Part shown: positions 1 through 7,778 of the stretch, piece by piece
Layout of the letters: every line of letters begins with the position of its first letter
How positions within the stretch are numbered: the first letter of the stretch is position 1
Assembly: GCA_019420305.1 (NCBI GenBank)
Contig: JAHZHL010000009.1
Span: 39,228 to 52,032, forward strand
Reading direction: 5' to 3'
Length of the DNA: 12,805 nucleotides
From: Bacillota bacterium
Lineage (GTDB): Bacteria; Bacillota; Clostridia; Peptostreptococcales; Anaerovoracaceae
Position numbers and translations under genes: made by a program
Notes under the pieces: generated by a model
What the model was told of the DNA's origin: nothing
Seen by the model: only the letters and a program-made list of their open reading frames with translations
Database searches by the model: none

Positions 1-972
1 CACGTACTCTTCTCCATCCGGGACAACCTCCGATGTATGATGGGACAAAAGCTTTGTGAGGGCGTAAAGATCGATCCAGACCTGATTCGGACTATCTTTT
101 ACTTCTTCATCGAGAACCAGCTGCATGCCGAAATGAAGGTGAGGTGTATCAATATTGTTGGTGTTCTCTTTCAGGCTGTAGCCGGTCTGCCCCACATATC
201 CGATTACCTGGCCGGCTGTAATGGACTGGCCGACATACAGGTTTTCCGCGTAAGGGTGATCTTTTCGCAGATGCGCGTAGTAGTAATACCTCTCTTTGTC
301 AAAGCTCCGGATTCCGATCCGCCAGCCGCCATACTGATTCCAGCCGATGGCCTCGATGATTCCTCCCTCCGCGGCTACAACGGGTGTTCCGGTATCTGCT
401 GCCAGATCATGTCCCAGATGCTTCCTGCTGTAGCCGTAGCTGCGGGGCAGTCCAAAATCGTCTGCATGGGTATAATGGTATCCTTCCGCGAGGGGAAAAA
501 ATCCTTTTAACCCGTACTGCTCCACCCAGTGGGTTTCCCCACTTCCGTCCTCGTCTGGAACTTCCCGCTTGAAATAACCGAGAATTCCATTTAGGACAGC
601 GCCGTAAGCTTTTTTGTAATAGGGAAAATATTTGTAGTCTTTTGTGAAGTCTTCCGGTTTTTTTCCGCTTTGAAGGTGTGAAACAAAGGGATTCAGGTCC
701 TCTTTGTCATATTGGGAAAAATCGCCTCCATATTTGGCGCCCAAGTAAGCGAGAGAGTCAATCCAGCTGATGTGCGGCTGCTGATCGTAAGTAAGGATAT
801 CCAGTTCCATCGTTTCCTTAAGAGCTTCATACGTCACATTGAAATCCACCCACTTTATATTTCCGTTGCTATTGACAGAGGGCTGACCGGAGTACTGGCA
901 GGCGAAAAGGGAGAAGCCCGCCACAAGTCCGGCCGCCGCAACCGCGAGAAATTTGAATAGTTTCTGTTTCAA
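1..972 (-). CDS. M23-family zinc metallopeptidase, exported, 3' part missing (off left edge)
   Basis: Reading the minus strand from a TTG at 972-970 gives 324 codons with no stop before the window edge, so the C-terminus is missing. The start is set by an AGGAGG at 979-984 with a 6-nt gap; no ATG fits. Residues 1-25 form a signal peptide (KQK, hydrophobic stretch, then LFAC), which could be a lipoprotein signal with C25 lipidated, though F at -2 is unusual. The M23 (LytM-like) catalytic domain lies near residues 180-295. It shows the zinc-binding H-x3-D at H185 and D189, an H234 in YYYAHL, and the HLHFG motif with H278 and H280. Family members cut peptide cross-links in peptidoglycan. With all expected metal ligands present it is probably an active cell-wall hydrolase outside the membrane. 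Residues 40-160 are not recognised. It is divergent from mtaB, 197 bp away. Confidence 0.9.
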   Translation of the reverse strand, partial: MKQKLFKFLAVAAAGLVAGFSLFACQYSGQPSVNSNGNIKWVDFNVTYEALKETMELDILTYDQQPHISWIDSLAYLGAKYGGDFSQYDKEDLNPFVSHLQSGKKPEDFTKDYKYFPYYKKAYGAVLNGILGYFKREVPDEDGSGETHWVEQYGLKGFFPLAEGYHYTHADDFGLPRSYGYSRKHLGHDLAADTGTPVVAAEGGIIEAIGWNQYGGWRIGIRSFDKERYYYYAHLRKDHPYAENLYVGQSITAGQVIGYVGQTGYSLKENTNNIDTPHLHFGMQLVLDEEVKDSPNQVWIDLYALTKLLSHHTSEVVPDGEEYV

Positions 973-978
973 GACAGG

Positions 979-984
979 CCTCCT
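979..984 (-). promoter_or_regulatory. Ribosome binding site deciding the TTG start of the M23 gene
   Basis: CCTCCT on the plus strand reads AGGAGG on the minus strand, 6 nt before the TTG at 972-970. It is a full Shine-Dalgarno match and supports the non-ATG start. Confidence 0.85.
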
Positions 985-1084
985 TTGTATTCAGGGTATA
1001 TGGAAATTGTATGTGAGAAACCGGCGGATTATTAATTCTTTGCGAGCTCCCGACGGGAAAGTACGCGCGTATTCATTCAGCCTC

Positions 1085-1112
1085 TTTACTTTTTCCGTGA
1101 TTTCAATATAAT
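1085..1112 (+). promoter_or_regulatory. Probable sigma-A promoter of mtaB
   Basis: TTTACT at 1085-1090 (4 of 6 consensus) and a perfect TATAAT at 1107-1112, spaced 16 bp. It lies about 58 bp before the mtaB start in the divergent gap from the M23 gene. I found no convincing promoter for the M23 gene in this gap. Confidence 0.55.
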
Positions 1113-1122
1113 AAGGAAAGGC

Positions 1123-1150
1123 GGCGCAGGCGGGTAAAACTTCCCGCGCC
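1123..1150 (+). other. GC-rich hairpin in the mtaB 5' leader
   Basis: GGCGC (1123-1127) can pair with GCGCC (1146-1150) and GGG (1132-1134) with CCC (1143-1145), leaving a 4-nt bulge and an 8-nt loop. It sits just upstream of the mtaB Shine-Dalgarno (AAAGGA, 1156-1161) and has no U-tract, so it is not a terminator. Any regulatory role is a guess. Confidence 0.3.
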
Positions 1151-1169
1151 AGAAGAAAGGAAACAGAGA

Positions 1170-2516
1170 ATGAAAGCAGCGTTTCACACATTAGGATGCA
1201 AAGTAAATCAATATGAAACGGAGGCCCTGTGTCGGCAGTTCCGGGAACGGGGATATGAAATAGTCGGGGAAACGGAGTTTGCGGATGTGTATGTGATTAA
1301 TACCTGTACGGTGACCGGTCTTGCGGATCGGAAATCACGCCAGTATATCCGCAGAATGAAAAAAGTGAATCCGGACAGTGTTGTAGCGGTAACCGGGTGT
1401 TATGTACAGATAAAGCCGGAAGAAGTCGCGGAGATTGAAGGCGTGAATCTGACCGTCGGTATTAACGAAAAGCATCGGCTGATCGATGACATCGAGGAAT
1501 TTCTGCGACAGCGGAAGAACCGGGTGCGAGTACTGGATTATGAAGAATTGAATCAGTATGAGGAAATGGGGCCTGTGACAGCAGTGGAGGATCGGACAAG
1601 AGCCTATATCAAAGTGCAGGAAGGGTGCAACCGGTTCTGTTCCTACTGCGTGATTCCCTTTGCCAGAGGAAATGTCCGCAGCAGAGCGCTTTCCCATATC
1701 ATTGAAGAAGCAGAGTCCTTGCTGGCTCAGGGATTCAAAGAGCTGGTACTGACAGGAATCAATACAGCCCTCTACGGCGCGGAGAAGGAATTTGCCGGGG
1801 ACGGGAAGAGGCCTTTCGGAATTGAAGGCCTTATCGCGGAACTTTCCCGGCTGCCGGGAGAATTCCGGATTCGTCTGAGTTCTCTGGAGCCTGCGGTTGT
1901 AAACGCGGATTATGTAAAACGGCTCCTTTCTTACGACAAACTCTGCCATCATCTGCATTTGTCTGCCCAGAGCGGCAGCGACCGGATTTTAAAGGCCATG
2001 AATCGGCCTTACAGCCGGCAGGAATATCTGGAGATTGTACAGATTCTTAAAGCGTTTGATCCGGAGTACGGAATTACGACGGATCTGATTGCGGGATTTC
2101 CGGGAGAAACCGAAGAAGACTTTCAGGACAGCCTGCGCCTGGTGGAAGAAGCGGGGTTCGGAAAGGTTCACGCGTTCAAATATTCAAAACGGCCGATGAC
2201 AAAGGCGGCGCTGATGGACGGACAGATCCCGGAGCCGGTAAAAAAAGCGCGGAGTCAGGCTCTGATGGCGGCGGGAGAACAGGCATCGCGGCGGTTTTTC
2301 GAGAAAAACGCGGGGAATGTGAGGACTGTCCTGCTGGAGGAATACAGAGAAGAACAGCACGCTCTGACCGGTTATACCGATAATTACATCCGTGTATATC
2401 TTTCCGTACAAGATCTCCGTAAGGAGGAAAGGGAGCGGATGCTCAACAAATTTTGCGATGTGAGGCTGACAGAATCATTTTTAGATGGAATGAAAGGTGA
2501 ATTTCTGGTATACTGA
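1170..2516 (+). CDS. mtaB: tRNA t6A37 methylthiotransferase MtaB
   Basis: Radical-SAM enzyme that adds a methylthio group at C2 of t6A at position 37 of ANN-decoding tRNAs (to ms2t6A); B. subtilis MtaB (YqeV) is the type member. At 448 aa it has the family's usual length. The N-terminal MTTase domain (about 1-120) carries the three ligands of the auxiliary 4Fe-4S cluster: C10 (TLGCKVNQYE), C46 (NTCTVT) and C77 (TGCY). The radical-SAM CxxxCxxC is CNRFCSYC at C153, C157 and C160. A C-terminal TRAM-like stretch follows (about 375-440, with LTGYTDNYIRV). The KVNQYE form and overall match favour MtaB over MiaB or RimO. ATG at 1170 is preceded by AAAGGA at 1156-1161. It appears to head a run with the small membrane ORF and the HIT gene (20 bp and 1 bp gaps). 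Confidence 0.95.
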   Translation: MKAAFHTLGCKVNQYETEALCRQFRERGYEIVGETEFADVYVINTCTVTGLADRKSRQYIRRMKKVNPDSVVAVTGCYVQIKPEEVAEIEGVNLTVGINEKHRLIDDIEEFLRQRKNRVRVLDYEELNQYEEMGPVTAVEDRTRAYIKVQEGCNRFCSYCVIPFARGNVRSRALSHIIEEAESLLAQGFKELVLTGINTALYGAEKEFAGDGKRPFGIEGLIAELSRLPGEFRIRLSSLEPAVVNADYVKRLLSYDKLCHHLHLSAQSGSDRILKAMNRPYSRQEYLEIVQILKAFDPEYGITTDLIAGFPGETEEDFQDSLRLVEEAGFGKVHAFKYSKRPMTKAALMDGQIPEPVKKARSQALMAAGEQASRRFFEKNAGNVRTVLLEEYREEQHALTGYTDNYIRVYLSVQDLRKEERERMLNKFCDVRLTESFLDGMKGEFLVY

Positions 2517-2536
2517 AAAAAAGGAGGCACAGGACA

Positions 2537-2704
2537 ATGAGCAGGAAAACTTATGTGATAATTGTTGCTTCGATGGCGGCTGTCATGGCTTTTGTGCAGT
2601 TCAGCGGGCTGGGACAGCTCATACGGGACAATACGCCGCAGGCGTTCTGCGAGGGCGGCACCTGTGCCATGAAACTTTACGATAAAATGATGGAGGAAGA
2701 GTGA
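2537..2704 (+). CDS. Small membrane-anchored peptide, 55 aa, unknown function
   Basis: An unrecognised ORF of 55 codons from ATG at 2537 to TGA at 2702-2704, with a strong AAGGAGG at 2521-2527 (9-nt gap). The start MSRKTYVIIVASM leads into one hydrophobic segment (about residues 6-26). The polar C-terminal part has two cysteines in CEGGTC (C38 and C43) and ends in KMMEEE. This suggests one membrane helix or an uncleaved signal anchor with the cysteine pair outside. It sits 20 bp after mtaB and 1 bp before the HIT gene, so it is very likely co-transcribed and translated. The strong ribosome site and tight packing argue that it is real; no function can be assigned from sequence. Confidence 0.7.
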   Translation: MSRKTYVIIVASMAAVMAFVQFSGLGQLIRDNTPQAFCEGGTCAMKLYDKMMEEE

Positions 2705-2705
2705 T

Positions 2706-3047
2706 ATGGGAGATTGTATCTTCTGCAAGATCGCAGAAAAGGAAATTCCGTCAAATATTGTTTATGAGGATGACCAGATAATCTGTTTCCACGACCTGGA
2801 GCCACAGGCTCCGGTGCATGTGCTGATTATTCCGAAGAAACATATTGCGTCAATGGATGATGTATCGGCGGATGACCAGCAGCTGATGGGTTATATCATG
2901 ACAAAGGTGAGAGAAATCGCGGAAACCCTAGGCCTTGAGAATGGTTACCGCCTTGTCAACAACTGCGGGGAGGATGGATTCCAGACCGTAAAACATCTGC
3001 ATTTTCATCTGCTTGGAAAGCGGAAAATGACGTGGCCTCCGGGCTGA
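2706..3047 (+). CDS. HIT-family (histidine triad, Hint-like) nucleotide phosphoramidase
   Basis: 113 aa, full length for the Hint branch. The histidine triad is HLHFHLL at H97, H99 and H101, where the middle histidine is the family nucleophile. The N-terminal CIFC (C4, C7) together with a later histidine (H46 in PKKHI) matches the zinc site seen in many bacterial Hint proteins. The end, KRKMTWPPG, is the usual Hint tail. Known members hydrolyse purine nucleoside phosphoramidates and aminoacyl-AMP in the cytosol; the physiological substrate here is unknown. The start at 2706 is 1 bp after the stop of the 55-aa ORF, whose last codons (GGAGGAAGAG) double as the ribosome site. No clear terminator follows; the next gene has its own promoter. 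Confidence 0.93.
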   Translation: MGDCIFCKIAEKEIPSNIVYEDDQIICFHDLEPQAPVHVLIIPKKHIASMDDVSADDQQLMGYIMTKVREIAETLGLENGYRLVNNCGEDGFQTVKHLHFHLLGKRKMTWPPG

Positions 3048-3075
3048 TCGGAACCACGCCTGTCTCAAAAAAAAC

Positions 3076-3104
3076 TTGCATATTTGTACAAAGAATAGTA
3101 TAAT
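3076..3104 (+). promoter_or_regulatory. Sigma-A promoter of rpsU-yqeY
   Basis: TTGCAT at 3076-3081 and a perfect TATAAT at 3099-3104, spaced exactly 17 bp. It lies in the 128-bp gap between the HIT gene and rpsU and predicts a leader of about 65 nt. Confidence 0.8.
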
Positions 3105-3175
3105 AGCACCGTTATCAATAAGACCGTTCCATAACATCTATGTGATTTCAGAATACGTCAGGAGGTGAAACGGAA

Positions 3176-3355
3176 ATGGCACAGGTAATTGTTAGAGAAA
3201 ACGAAAGCTTGGAAAGTGCGCTGAAGAGATTCAAGCGTTCCTGCGCGAGAGACGGCGTTATGTCCGAACTCAGAAAAAGAGAGCACTATGAAAAGCCAAG
3301 TGTAAAAAGAAAGAAGAAGTCTGAAGCTGCGAGAAAAAAGGCTAGAAAATATTAA
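3176..3355 (+). CDS. rpsU: 30S ribosomal protein S21
   Basis: 59 aa from ATG 3176 to TAA 3353-3355, the usual length for bacterial S21. It starts MAQVIVRENESLESALKRFK and has the typical RSC and SELRKREHYEKPSVKRKKK core, ending in a basic tail KKARKY. S21 binds the 30S platform near the anti-Shine-Dalgarno region and helps initiation. AGGAGGTG at 3160-3167, 8 nt before the ATG, is among the strongest ribosome sites in the window. It is followed at 35 bp by yqeY, the common Firmicutes order, and both likely share the promoter at 3076-3104 and the terminator after yqeY. Confidence 0.97.
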   Translation: MAQVIVRENESLESALKRFKRSCARDGVMSELRKREHYEKPSVKRKKKSEAARKKARKY

Positions 3356-3390
3356 GCTGCAGGCAGCATAGAACTCGAGGTGTTTGAAAA

Positions 3391-3840
3391 GTGACCTTAA
3401 AGGAACAACTGATGACTGACTTCAAAGAGGCTATGAAGGCTAAGGATGAAGTCAGAAAAAATACAATAAGCTTTGCTCGGGCCGCAATCAAGCAATATGA
3501 GGTTGACAATCGGCAGGAGCTGGATGATGAAGGGATTATCGCGATTTTATCGAAACAGGTTAAGATGAGAAAAGATGCCCTCTCTGATTTTGAAAAAGCT
3601 GGACGAACGGACTTAGCGGATGACTATAAAGCCGAAATTGAGATTCTGATGAGTTACCTTCCCGAACAGATGGACGCATCCAAAATCAAAGAAGTCGTAC
3701 AGGCTGCGGCGGATGAGATGGGGATTGAAAAGGACAAGAAGAACATGGGCAGGCTCATGGGCGCTGTGATGAAGAAGGTAAAAGGTCTAGCGGACGGAAA
3801 CGATGTCCGGAAGGCAGTGGAAGAATTTTTAAGTGAATGA
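3391..3840 (+). CDS. yqeY: GatB/YqeY domain protein (YqeY-like)
   Basis: 149 aa, the normal length for stand-alone YqeY proteins. The start is GTG at 3391 with GAGGTG at 3377-3382 (8-nt gap). It opens with LKEQLMTDFKEAMKAKDEVRKNTI and contains the family features KQVKMRKDALSDFEKAGR, then EIEILMSYLPEQM, and a C-terminal NMGRLMGAVMKKVKG. The fold is the helical YqeY domain also found at the C-terminus of GatB, where it contacts tRNA. The exact role of the free-standing protein is unresolved; an aid to tRNA amidotransferase or tRNA handling has been suggested. The rpsU-yqeY pairing is widespread in Firmicutes and supports a translation-linked role in the cytosol. Confidence 0.93.
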   Translation: MTLKEQLMTDFKEAMKAKDEVRKNTISFARAAIKQYEVDNRQELDDEGIIAILSKQVKMRKDALSDFEKAGRTDLADDYKAEIEILMSYLPEQMDASKIKEVVQAAADEMGIEKDKKNMGRLMGAVMKKVKGLADGNDVRKAVEEFLSE

Positions 3841-3848
3841 CTTTACTT

Positions 3849-3882
3849 AGGGGTGGGAGAACCTGCCCCTTTTTGTTTTTTT
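3849..3882 (+). terminator. Intrinsic terminator after rpsU-yqeY
   Basis: A 9-bp stem AGGGGTGGG / CCTGCCCCT (two G-U pairs) with loop AGAA at 3849-3870, followed by a T-rich run TTTTGTTTTTTT at 3871-3882. It begins 9 nt after the yqeY stop. Confidence 0.93.
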
Positions 3883-3965
3883 GAAAAACGTGTTTCACCG
3901 GATAATGCCGTATTGGGCGTCCGGGTACTCTCACAAAATTTTGGCCGGCTGGAGGGGATGAAGTT

Positions 3966-6900
3966 ATGATGTACCGTGATTCATATCGAAAACTGAAGAA
4001 AGGGTTCGCGCTGCTGATCGCTGTGTGTATGCTGACGGTCATGATTCCGGCGGAGGCGCTGGCGGCGGGCGATGAGGATGGGATTGTTCTCAGCGGGGAA
4101 TGCGGACACCCGATAGGGATGTCAGATTCCCTGCTGTGGTTCATTGAAGAGGATACGCTGACTATACAAATAAATGAGAAATACAAAGATAGCACCAATC
4201 CCTCTATGTATAAAATGCGAAACTATTCGGTAAGTAAACCCGCACCCTGGGCGCAGGCGGGCAGCCTGTTTTCAAAGGTAGTTGTGGGAGAAGGAGTAAA
4301 AGACATAGGCGAAAGGGCTTTTTACGGGCTGGAGATTGATTCAGCAATACTGTCTTCGACGGTAGATACCATTTCTCATTATGCTTTTTCACAATCTGAG
4401 ATTTCAGAAATCGATTTTCCTGACAAAATGACCAACATCTATGACAGTGCTTTTGAGGGATGTAAAAATTTAATATCCGTTTCTTTGCCTGAAATTTCCG
4501 CACAGGAATCAAAGGCGACATTTAAAGATTGTACTTCACTTAAAAAAGTGGAGTTCCACGAAACCAATCCAGAAAAAACGATCTATGTTTTTTCGCAAAT
4601 GTTTGAAGGCTGTACAGCGCTTACGGATGTTCTTTTCCCGGAAGGCGATGCGGATATTTTGGTGAATTATGAAGCATTTAAAAACTGTACCGGTCTTAAA
4701 AAAATTCAGTTCCCGGATACAGATGTAAATTTGTATATTCGGGTTTTTTCCGGCTGTACCGATCTGGATATCGTTTTTAAGGGGGATGCTCCGGAGGTAG
4801 AACGAGTGGGGGACTATGATGAGGATTATCTTTCTAAACAGAGTTTTTCCGGATTGAAAAACGCGAGAATTTATTACTATGACGGAAAAGAAGGATGGGA
4901 CAGCCTGATTGAGAGAGGGATAGAACGCTATGGAAATTATGGCGGGACAGAAATCTTTTATCAGAAACTGCAGGAGGGAGAAGAAATTGTAGAAGAAAAA
5001 GAAATCCCTCTGGAGCCGGGTCAGAAAACCTATATTGAAGATCACAGGAACTTCATCAGCGAGGGAACGTACGATTTTCTCGTGGACGGCCGCGATGTGG
5101 GAAGTGAATTTCTGACCGATTTCGGAAGCCTGAAGCCGGATTACGAAGCATGGAAAGCGGTGCGGGGCGAGTGGTTTGAAAGCCCTTACGACCAGGTTCT
5201 GGCGACTATGATTCTCAGCGAGGAATCGGTGGAAACGCAGGAGAATGCTTTTAAAAGCGATTATCTGGCCACAGAGCGGGCGATTGCCGATGATATTGTG
5301 GCTTTGATTAATCAGGAAGGGCCTGACTTTACTGCTGAACAGACGGGGACTATTGAGAAAATCCTGCTGGGAGAGGATCATTCGGGAGAGCCGGTTTATG
5401 AGGCGCTGGATGAGCTTCTGACCAAATGGGGAGGAAATGGCGTGCTGAAAAAGCTGTTTCTTGCTTATGACTGTTCTTCCGGATTTCTGGGACTTCTCGA
5501 CCATATTGATGACGGCGTGGAAGTGGTTCGGGAGATGACACAGAAGATTTCAGTTCTGCAGGCCTACGCCAACACCGATGAAAACTTCCGGCAGGTTTTA
5601 GCGGAAATGGCGGAGCGGGCGGAAGCGGACGGGGACGGGCATCACGATATGGTAAAGAGCCTGAATTACTATGTCTCTCTGGAAGACGATTACGATATTG
5701 AAAAGGCAATTGAGGAAGTGAAATTCGGTGCCGGCGCGGAAGAAATGGGCGTGATTTATGGGGAGAAGATCAAATGGAATGTGGGAAAATTCCTGTACAA
5801 TCAGCTTTCACCGGAAATCGCGGGAAGTTGGGGAGCGTTCCTTGGTGGTATTGTGATCGGCTATGATCTGACCGTTGCTCTGGATAAGAAGCTCCGCAAT
5901 ACGGACGAGGTTTCGGATGCCTATCTTTATGCCTACGGGGCGGCAAATCTGCTGGCGACCATGAAGTCGGTTCTGGAAGAGAATAAACAGGAGTTTACGG
6001 GTACCGGAGACGCCATTGACCGGCCCGCGTGGGAGAAGGCGGAGCAGTTCTGCCATTCCTTTGGGATGTACACAAGGCTGTCTCTTGAGGTCTGCCGAAA
6101 AGTGGCGGAGTATTTTTCCAGGCAGATGTTCGCCGGAATCATCGATCGGGGAGGAGACACGGGCTGTGAGGCTCTGTGCGCTCAGTGGAACTTAAAACAG
6201 CTGGACTGGCTGGACGTAAAATGCCACAGCGGCGGGATTCCAATCAGCGGAGGAACCACCACCGTTATCAACGGAGATGAGGTGGAGATTAAGGTATGCG
6301 GAATTGACAATCAGGTCCTGCTGGAGATCAAAGACGGAATGGTAACAGCGGCAGCCGGGACTGCGGCGGCAGCCATTGCCGATAGCGGCATGGTGTTGAT
6401 TTCCCTTCCGAAAGGGGAAGAATACCGGATTACGGTATCTTCCGGGAGAGCCGCGGATATTTCCTGCGCGGTCTACGCCTTTGGGCGAACCGGTAAAGGC
6501 GCGTTTCAGGCAGAGCGGATCGCGGGAAGCGATCGGATCTCTCTGGGGAGCGGGGAAAGCGGAGCGGCCGAGCTTCATCTGGGAGAGGGAACCGAGCTGC
6601 TAAGGATACCGGGCGAATCGGTATATACGGTTCCGGCAGAGGAGTTCACCGCGGCGGAATCCATACGCCTTGATAAAGAAAAAGCCGCGCTGCAGCAGGG
6701 GAAGACCTTCAAGCTGAACGCGCAGGTTCTGCCGGAGCAGGCGACCAGCCGGAGGGTGATCTGGTTCTCCGAAAATAAGGCCGTGGCTTCCGTCTCTTCA
6801 AACGGAGTTGTGACGGGAATCCGGCCGGGAACCGCTGTGATTTACTGTATGACGCCGGAAGGAAACGCGAAGGCCTCCTGTACAGTGACTGTTTCTGCGC

Positions 6901-7457
6901 CTGTACAGCCGACAGTGCCGGCGCGTAAAACAAAACAGACGATTTCCGGAGCTTCTTCCTTTAAAAAGACTGTCAATGCCAGGGCGTTCTATCTGAAGGC
7001 TCGCGCCGCGGGAAAGCTGAGCTACCGCTCTTCAAACACGAAAGTGGCATCGGTATCGTCTGCCGGAAAAGTGACGGTAAAAGGAGTTGGCAGCGCGAGC
7101 ATTACAATTACAGCCGCGGCGACAAAACAGCATTACAGCGCGTCGAAAAAGGTTTCGATTACCGTTCTTCCGCAAGGTACAAAACTGCGGACCGTGAAGC
7201 CTTTGAAGGGCAGAAAGGCGCGGGTCACCTGGAGGAGAAGCCGGGCGGCAGGCGGATATCAGATTCAGTACTCCCGGTTCAAATCCATGAAAAAGGCGAA
7301 GAAGAAAACGGTTACGAAAAACAGGACGACCAGGAAAACCATCTCAAAGCTGAAAAAGGGAAAAACATACTATTTCCGTATCCGGACATATAAGAAAGCG
7401 GGAGGCAAAAAATACTATTCTGCCTGGAGCGGAAAGAAGCGGATAAAAATTCGATGA
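3966..7457 (+). CDS. Large secreted BspA-like LRR protein with Ig-like and Fn3-like C-terminal domains
   Basis: 1163 aa, secreted. GGAGGGG at 3951-3957 places the start at ATG 3966 (8-nt gap; ATG 3969 is possible). The signal peptide is residues 1-34, with cleavage near ALA-AG. Residues about 100-310 are type-5 (BspA/TpLRR) leucine-rich repeats with repeated F.GC..L units such as AFEGCKNL, MFEGCTAL, AFKNCTGL and FSGCTDL. Residues about 330-750 are mostly helical, acidic and unrecognised, with several cysteines. Residues 760-890 are beta-rich. A Big_2-type Ig-like domain covers about 895-977 (SIRLDKEKA to ASCTVTVS), a second Ig-like unit about 985-1067, and an Fn3-like domain about 1070-1163 that is very rich in K and R. 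There is no LPXTG or SLH anchor, so it is either released or held to the wall by the basic tail. BspA-like LRRs commonly mediate binding to host or cell surfaces; binding here is inference. It is monocistronic between two terminators. Confidence 0.88.
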   Translation: MMYRDSYRKLKKGFALLIAVCMLTVMIPAEALAAGDEDGIVLSGECGHPIGMSDSLLWFIEEDTLTIQINEKYKDSTNPSMYKMRNYSVSKPAPWAQAGSLFSKVVVGEGVKDIGERAFYGLEIDSAILSSTVDTISHYAFSQSEISEIDFPDKMTNIYDSAFEGCKNLISVSLPEISAQESKATFKDCTSLKKVEFHETNPEKTIYVFSQMFEGCTALTDVLFPEGDADILVNYEAFKNCTGLKKIQFPDTDVNLYIRVFSGCTDLDIVFKGDAPEVERVGDYDEDYLSKQSFSGLKNARIYYYDGKEGWDSLIERGIERYGNYGGTEIFYQKLQEGEEIVEEKEIPLEPGQKTYIEDHRNFISEGTYDFLVDGRDVGSEFLTDFGSLKPDYEAWKAVRGEWFESPYDQVLATMILSEESVETQENAFKSDYLATERAIADDIVALINQEGPDFTAEQTGTIEKILLGEDHSGEPVYEALDELLTKWGGNGVLKKLFLAYDCSSGFLGLLDHIDDGVEVVREMTQKISVLQAYANTDENFRQVLAEMAERAEADGDGHHDMVKSLNYYVSLEDDYDIEKAIEEVKFGAGAEEMGVIYGEKIKWNVGKFLYNQLSPEIAGSWGAFLGGIVIGYDLTVALDKKLRNTDEVSDAYLYAYGAANLLATMKSVLEENKQEFTGTGDAIDRPAWEKAEQFCHSFGMYTRLSLEVCRKVAEYFSRQMFAGIIDRGGDTGCEALCAQWNLKQLDWLDVKCHSGGIPISGGTTTVINGDEVEIKVCGIDNQVLLEIKDGMVTAAAGTAAAAIADSGMVLISLPKGEEYRITVSSGRAADISCAVYAFGRTGKGAFQAERIAGSDRISLGSGESGAAELHLGEGTELLRIPGESVYTVPAEEFTAAESIRLDKEKAALQQGKTFKLNAQVLPEQATSRRVIWFSENKAVASVSSNGVVTGIRPGTAVIYCMTPEGNAKASCTVTVSAPVQPTVPARKTKQTISGASSFKKTVNARAFYLKARAAGKLSYRSSNTKVASVSSAGKVTVKGVGSASITITAAATKQHYSASKKVSITVLPQGTKLRTVKPLKGRKARVTWRRSRAAGGYQIQYSRFKSMKKAKKKTVTKNRTTRKTISKLKKGKTYYFRIRTYKKAGGKKYYSAWSGKKRIKIR

Positions 7458-7485
7458 AAAAAGAAGGAAAAAACGAAAATTTTTC

Positions 7486-7514
7486 TTGCATTAGGAGGCG
7501 TTTTTGTGTATACT
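7486..7514 (+). promoter_or_regulatory. Promoter of tRNA-Leu (copy 1)
   Basis: TTGCAT at 7486-7491 and TATACT at 7509-7514, spaced 17 bp, 32 bp before the mature tRNA start. Confidence 0.75.
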
Positions 7515-7546
7515 AATTCTTGCGAGTCAGAAAAGACGCACTCCAT

Positions 7547-7634
7547 GCGGATATGGCGGAACTGGCAGACGCGCACGGTTCAGGTCCGTGTGAATATTGT
7601 TTTCGTGGAGGTTCGAATCCTCTTATCCGCACCA
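7547..7634 (+). tRNA. tRNA-Leu(CAG), copy 1
   Basis: 88 nt including an encoded CCA at 7632-7634. The acceptor stem GCGGATA (7547-7553) pairs fully with TATCCGC (7624-7630), with discriminator A. The anticodon stem CACGG/CCGTG encloses loop TTCAGGT, giving anticodon CAG, which reads CUG. A long variable arm and the T arm GGAGG-TTCGAAT-CCTCT follow, as expected for a class II leucine tRNA. A second copy starts at 12753. Confidence 0.97.
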
Positions 7635-7637
7635 AAT

Positions 7638-7675
7638 AAAAACAGCTTTTCAAATCGGAAAGCTGTTTTTATTTT
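7638..7675 (+). terminator. Intrinsic terminator after tRNA-Leu copy 1
   Basis: A stem of about 13 bp, AAAAACAGCTTTT (7638-7650) with GAAAGCTGTTTTT (7658-7670) and one G-U pair, loop CAAATCG, followed by further T-rich sequence. It starts 4 nt after the tRNA CCA and could work in both directions. Confidence 0.92.
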
Positions 7676-7778
7676 GTCCGGATTCCTGCGGCACCATGGG
7701 AACCGGACTTTTTTTGTTCCTTTTGACACATTCCTTATCAAAGTGTGGAATATAACGCGAAATCGTTTTCTGTGTCCA

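Noticed and set aside
37..510. 157-aa plus-strand ORF
   Set aside because: Antisense to the M23 peptidase reading frame, which carries the zinc motifs.
1335..1958. 207-aa minus-strand ORF
   Set aside because: Antisense shadow of mtaB, which has all its cluster cysteines.
4536..5504. 322-aa minus-strand ORF
   Set aside because: Antisense to the BspA-like gene, no recognisable motif, no ribosome site, residue composition of a shadow frame.
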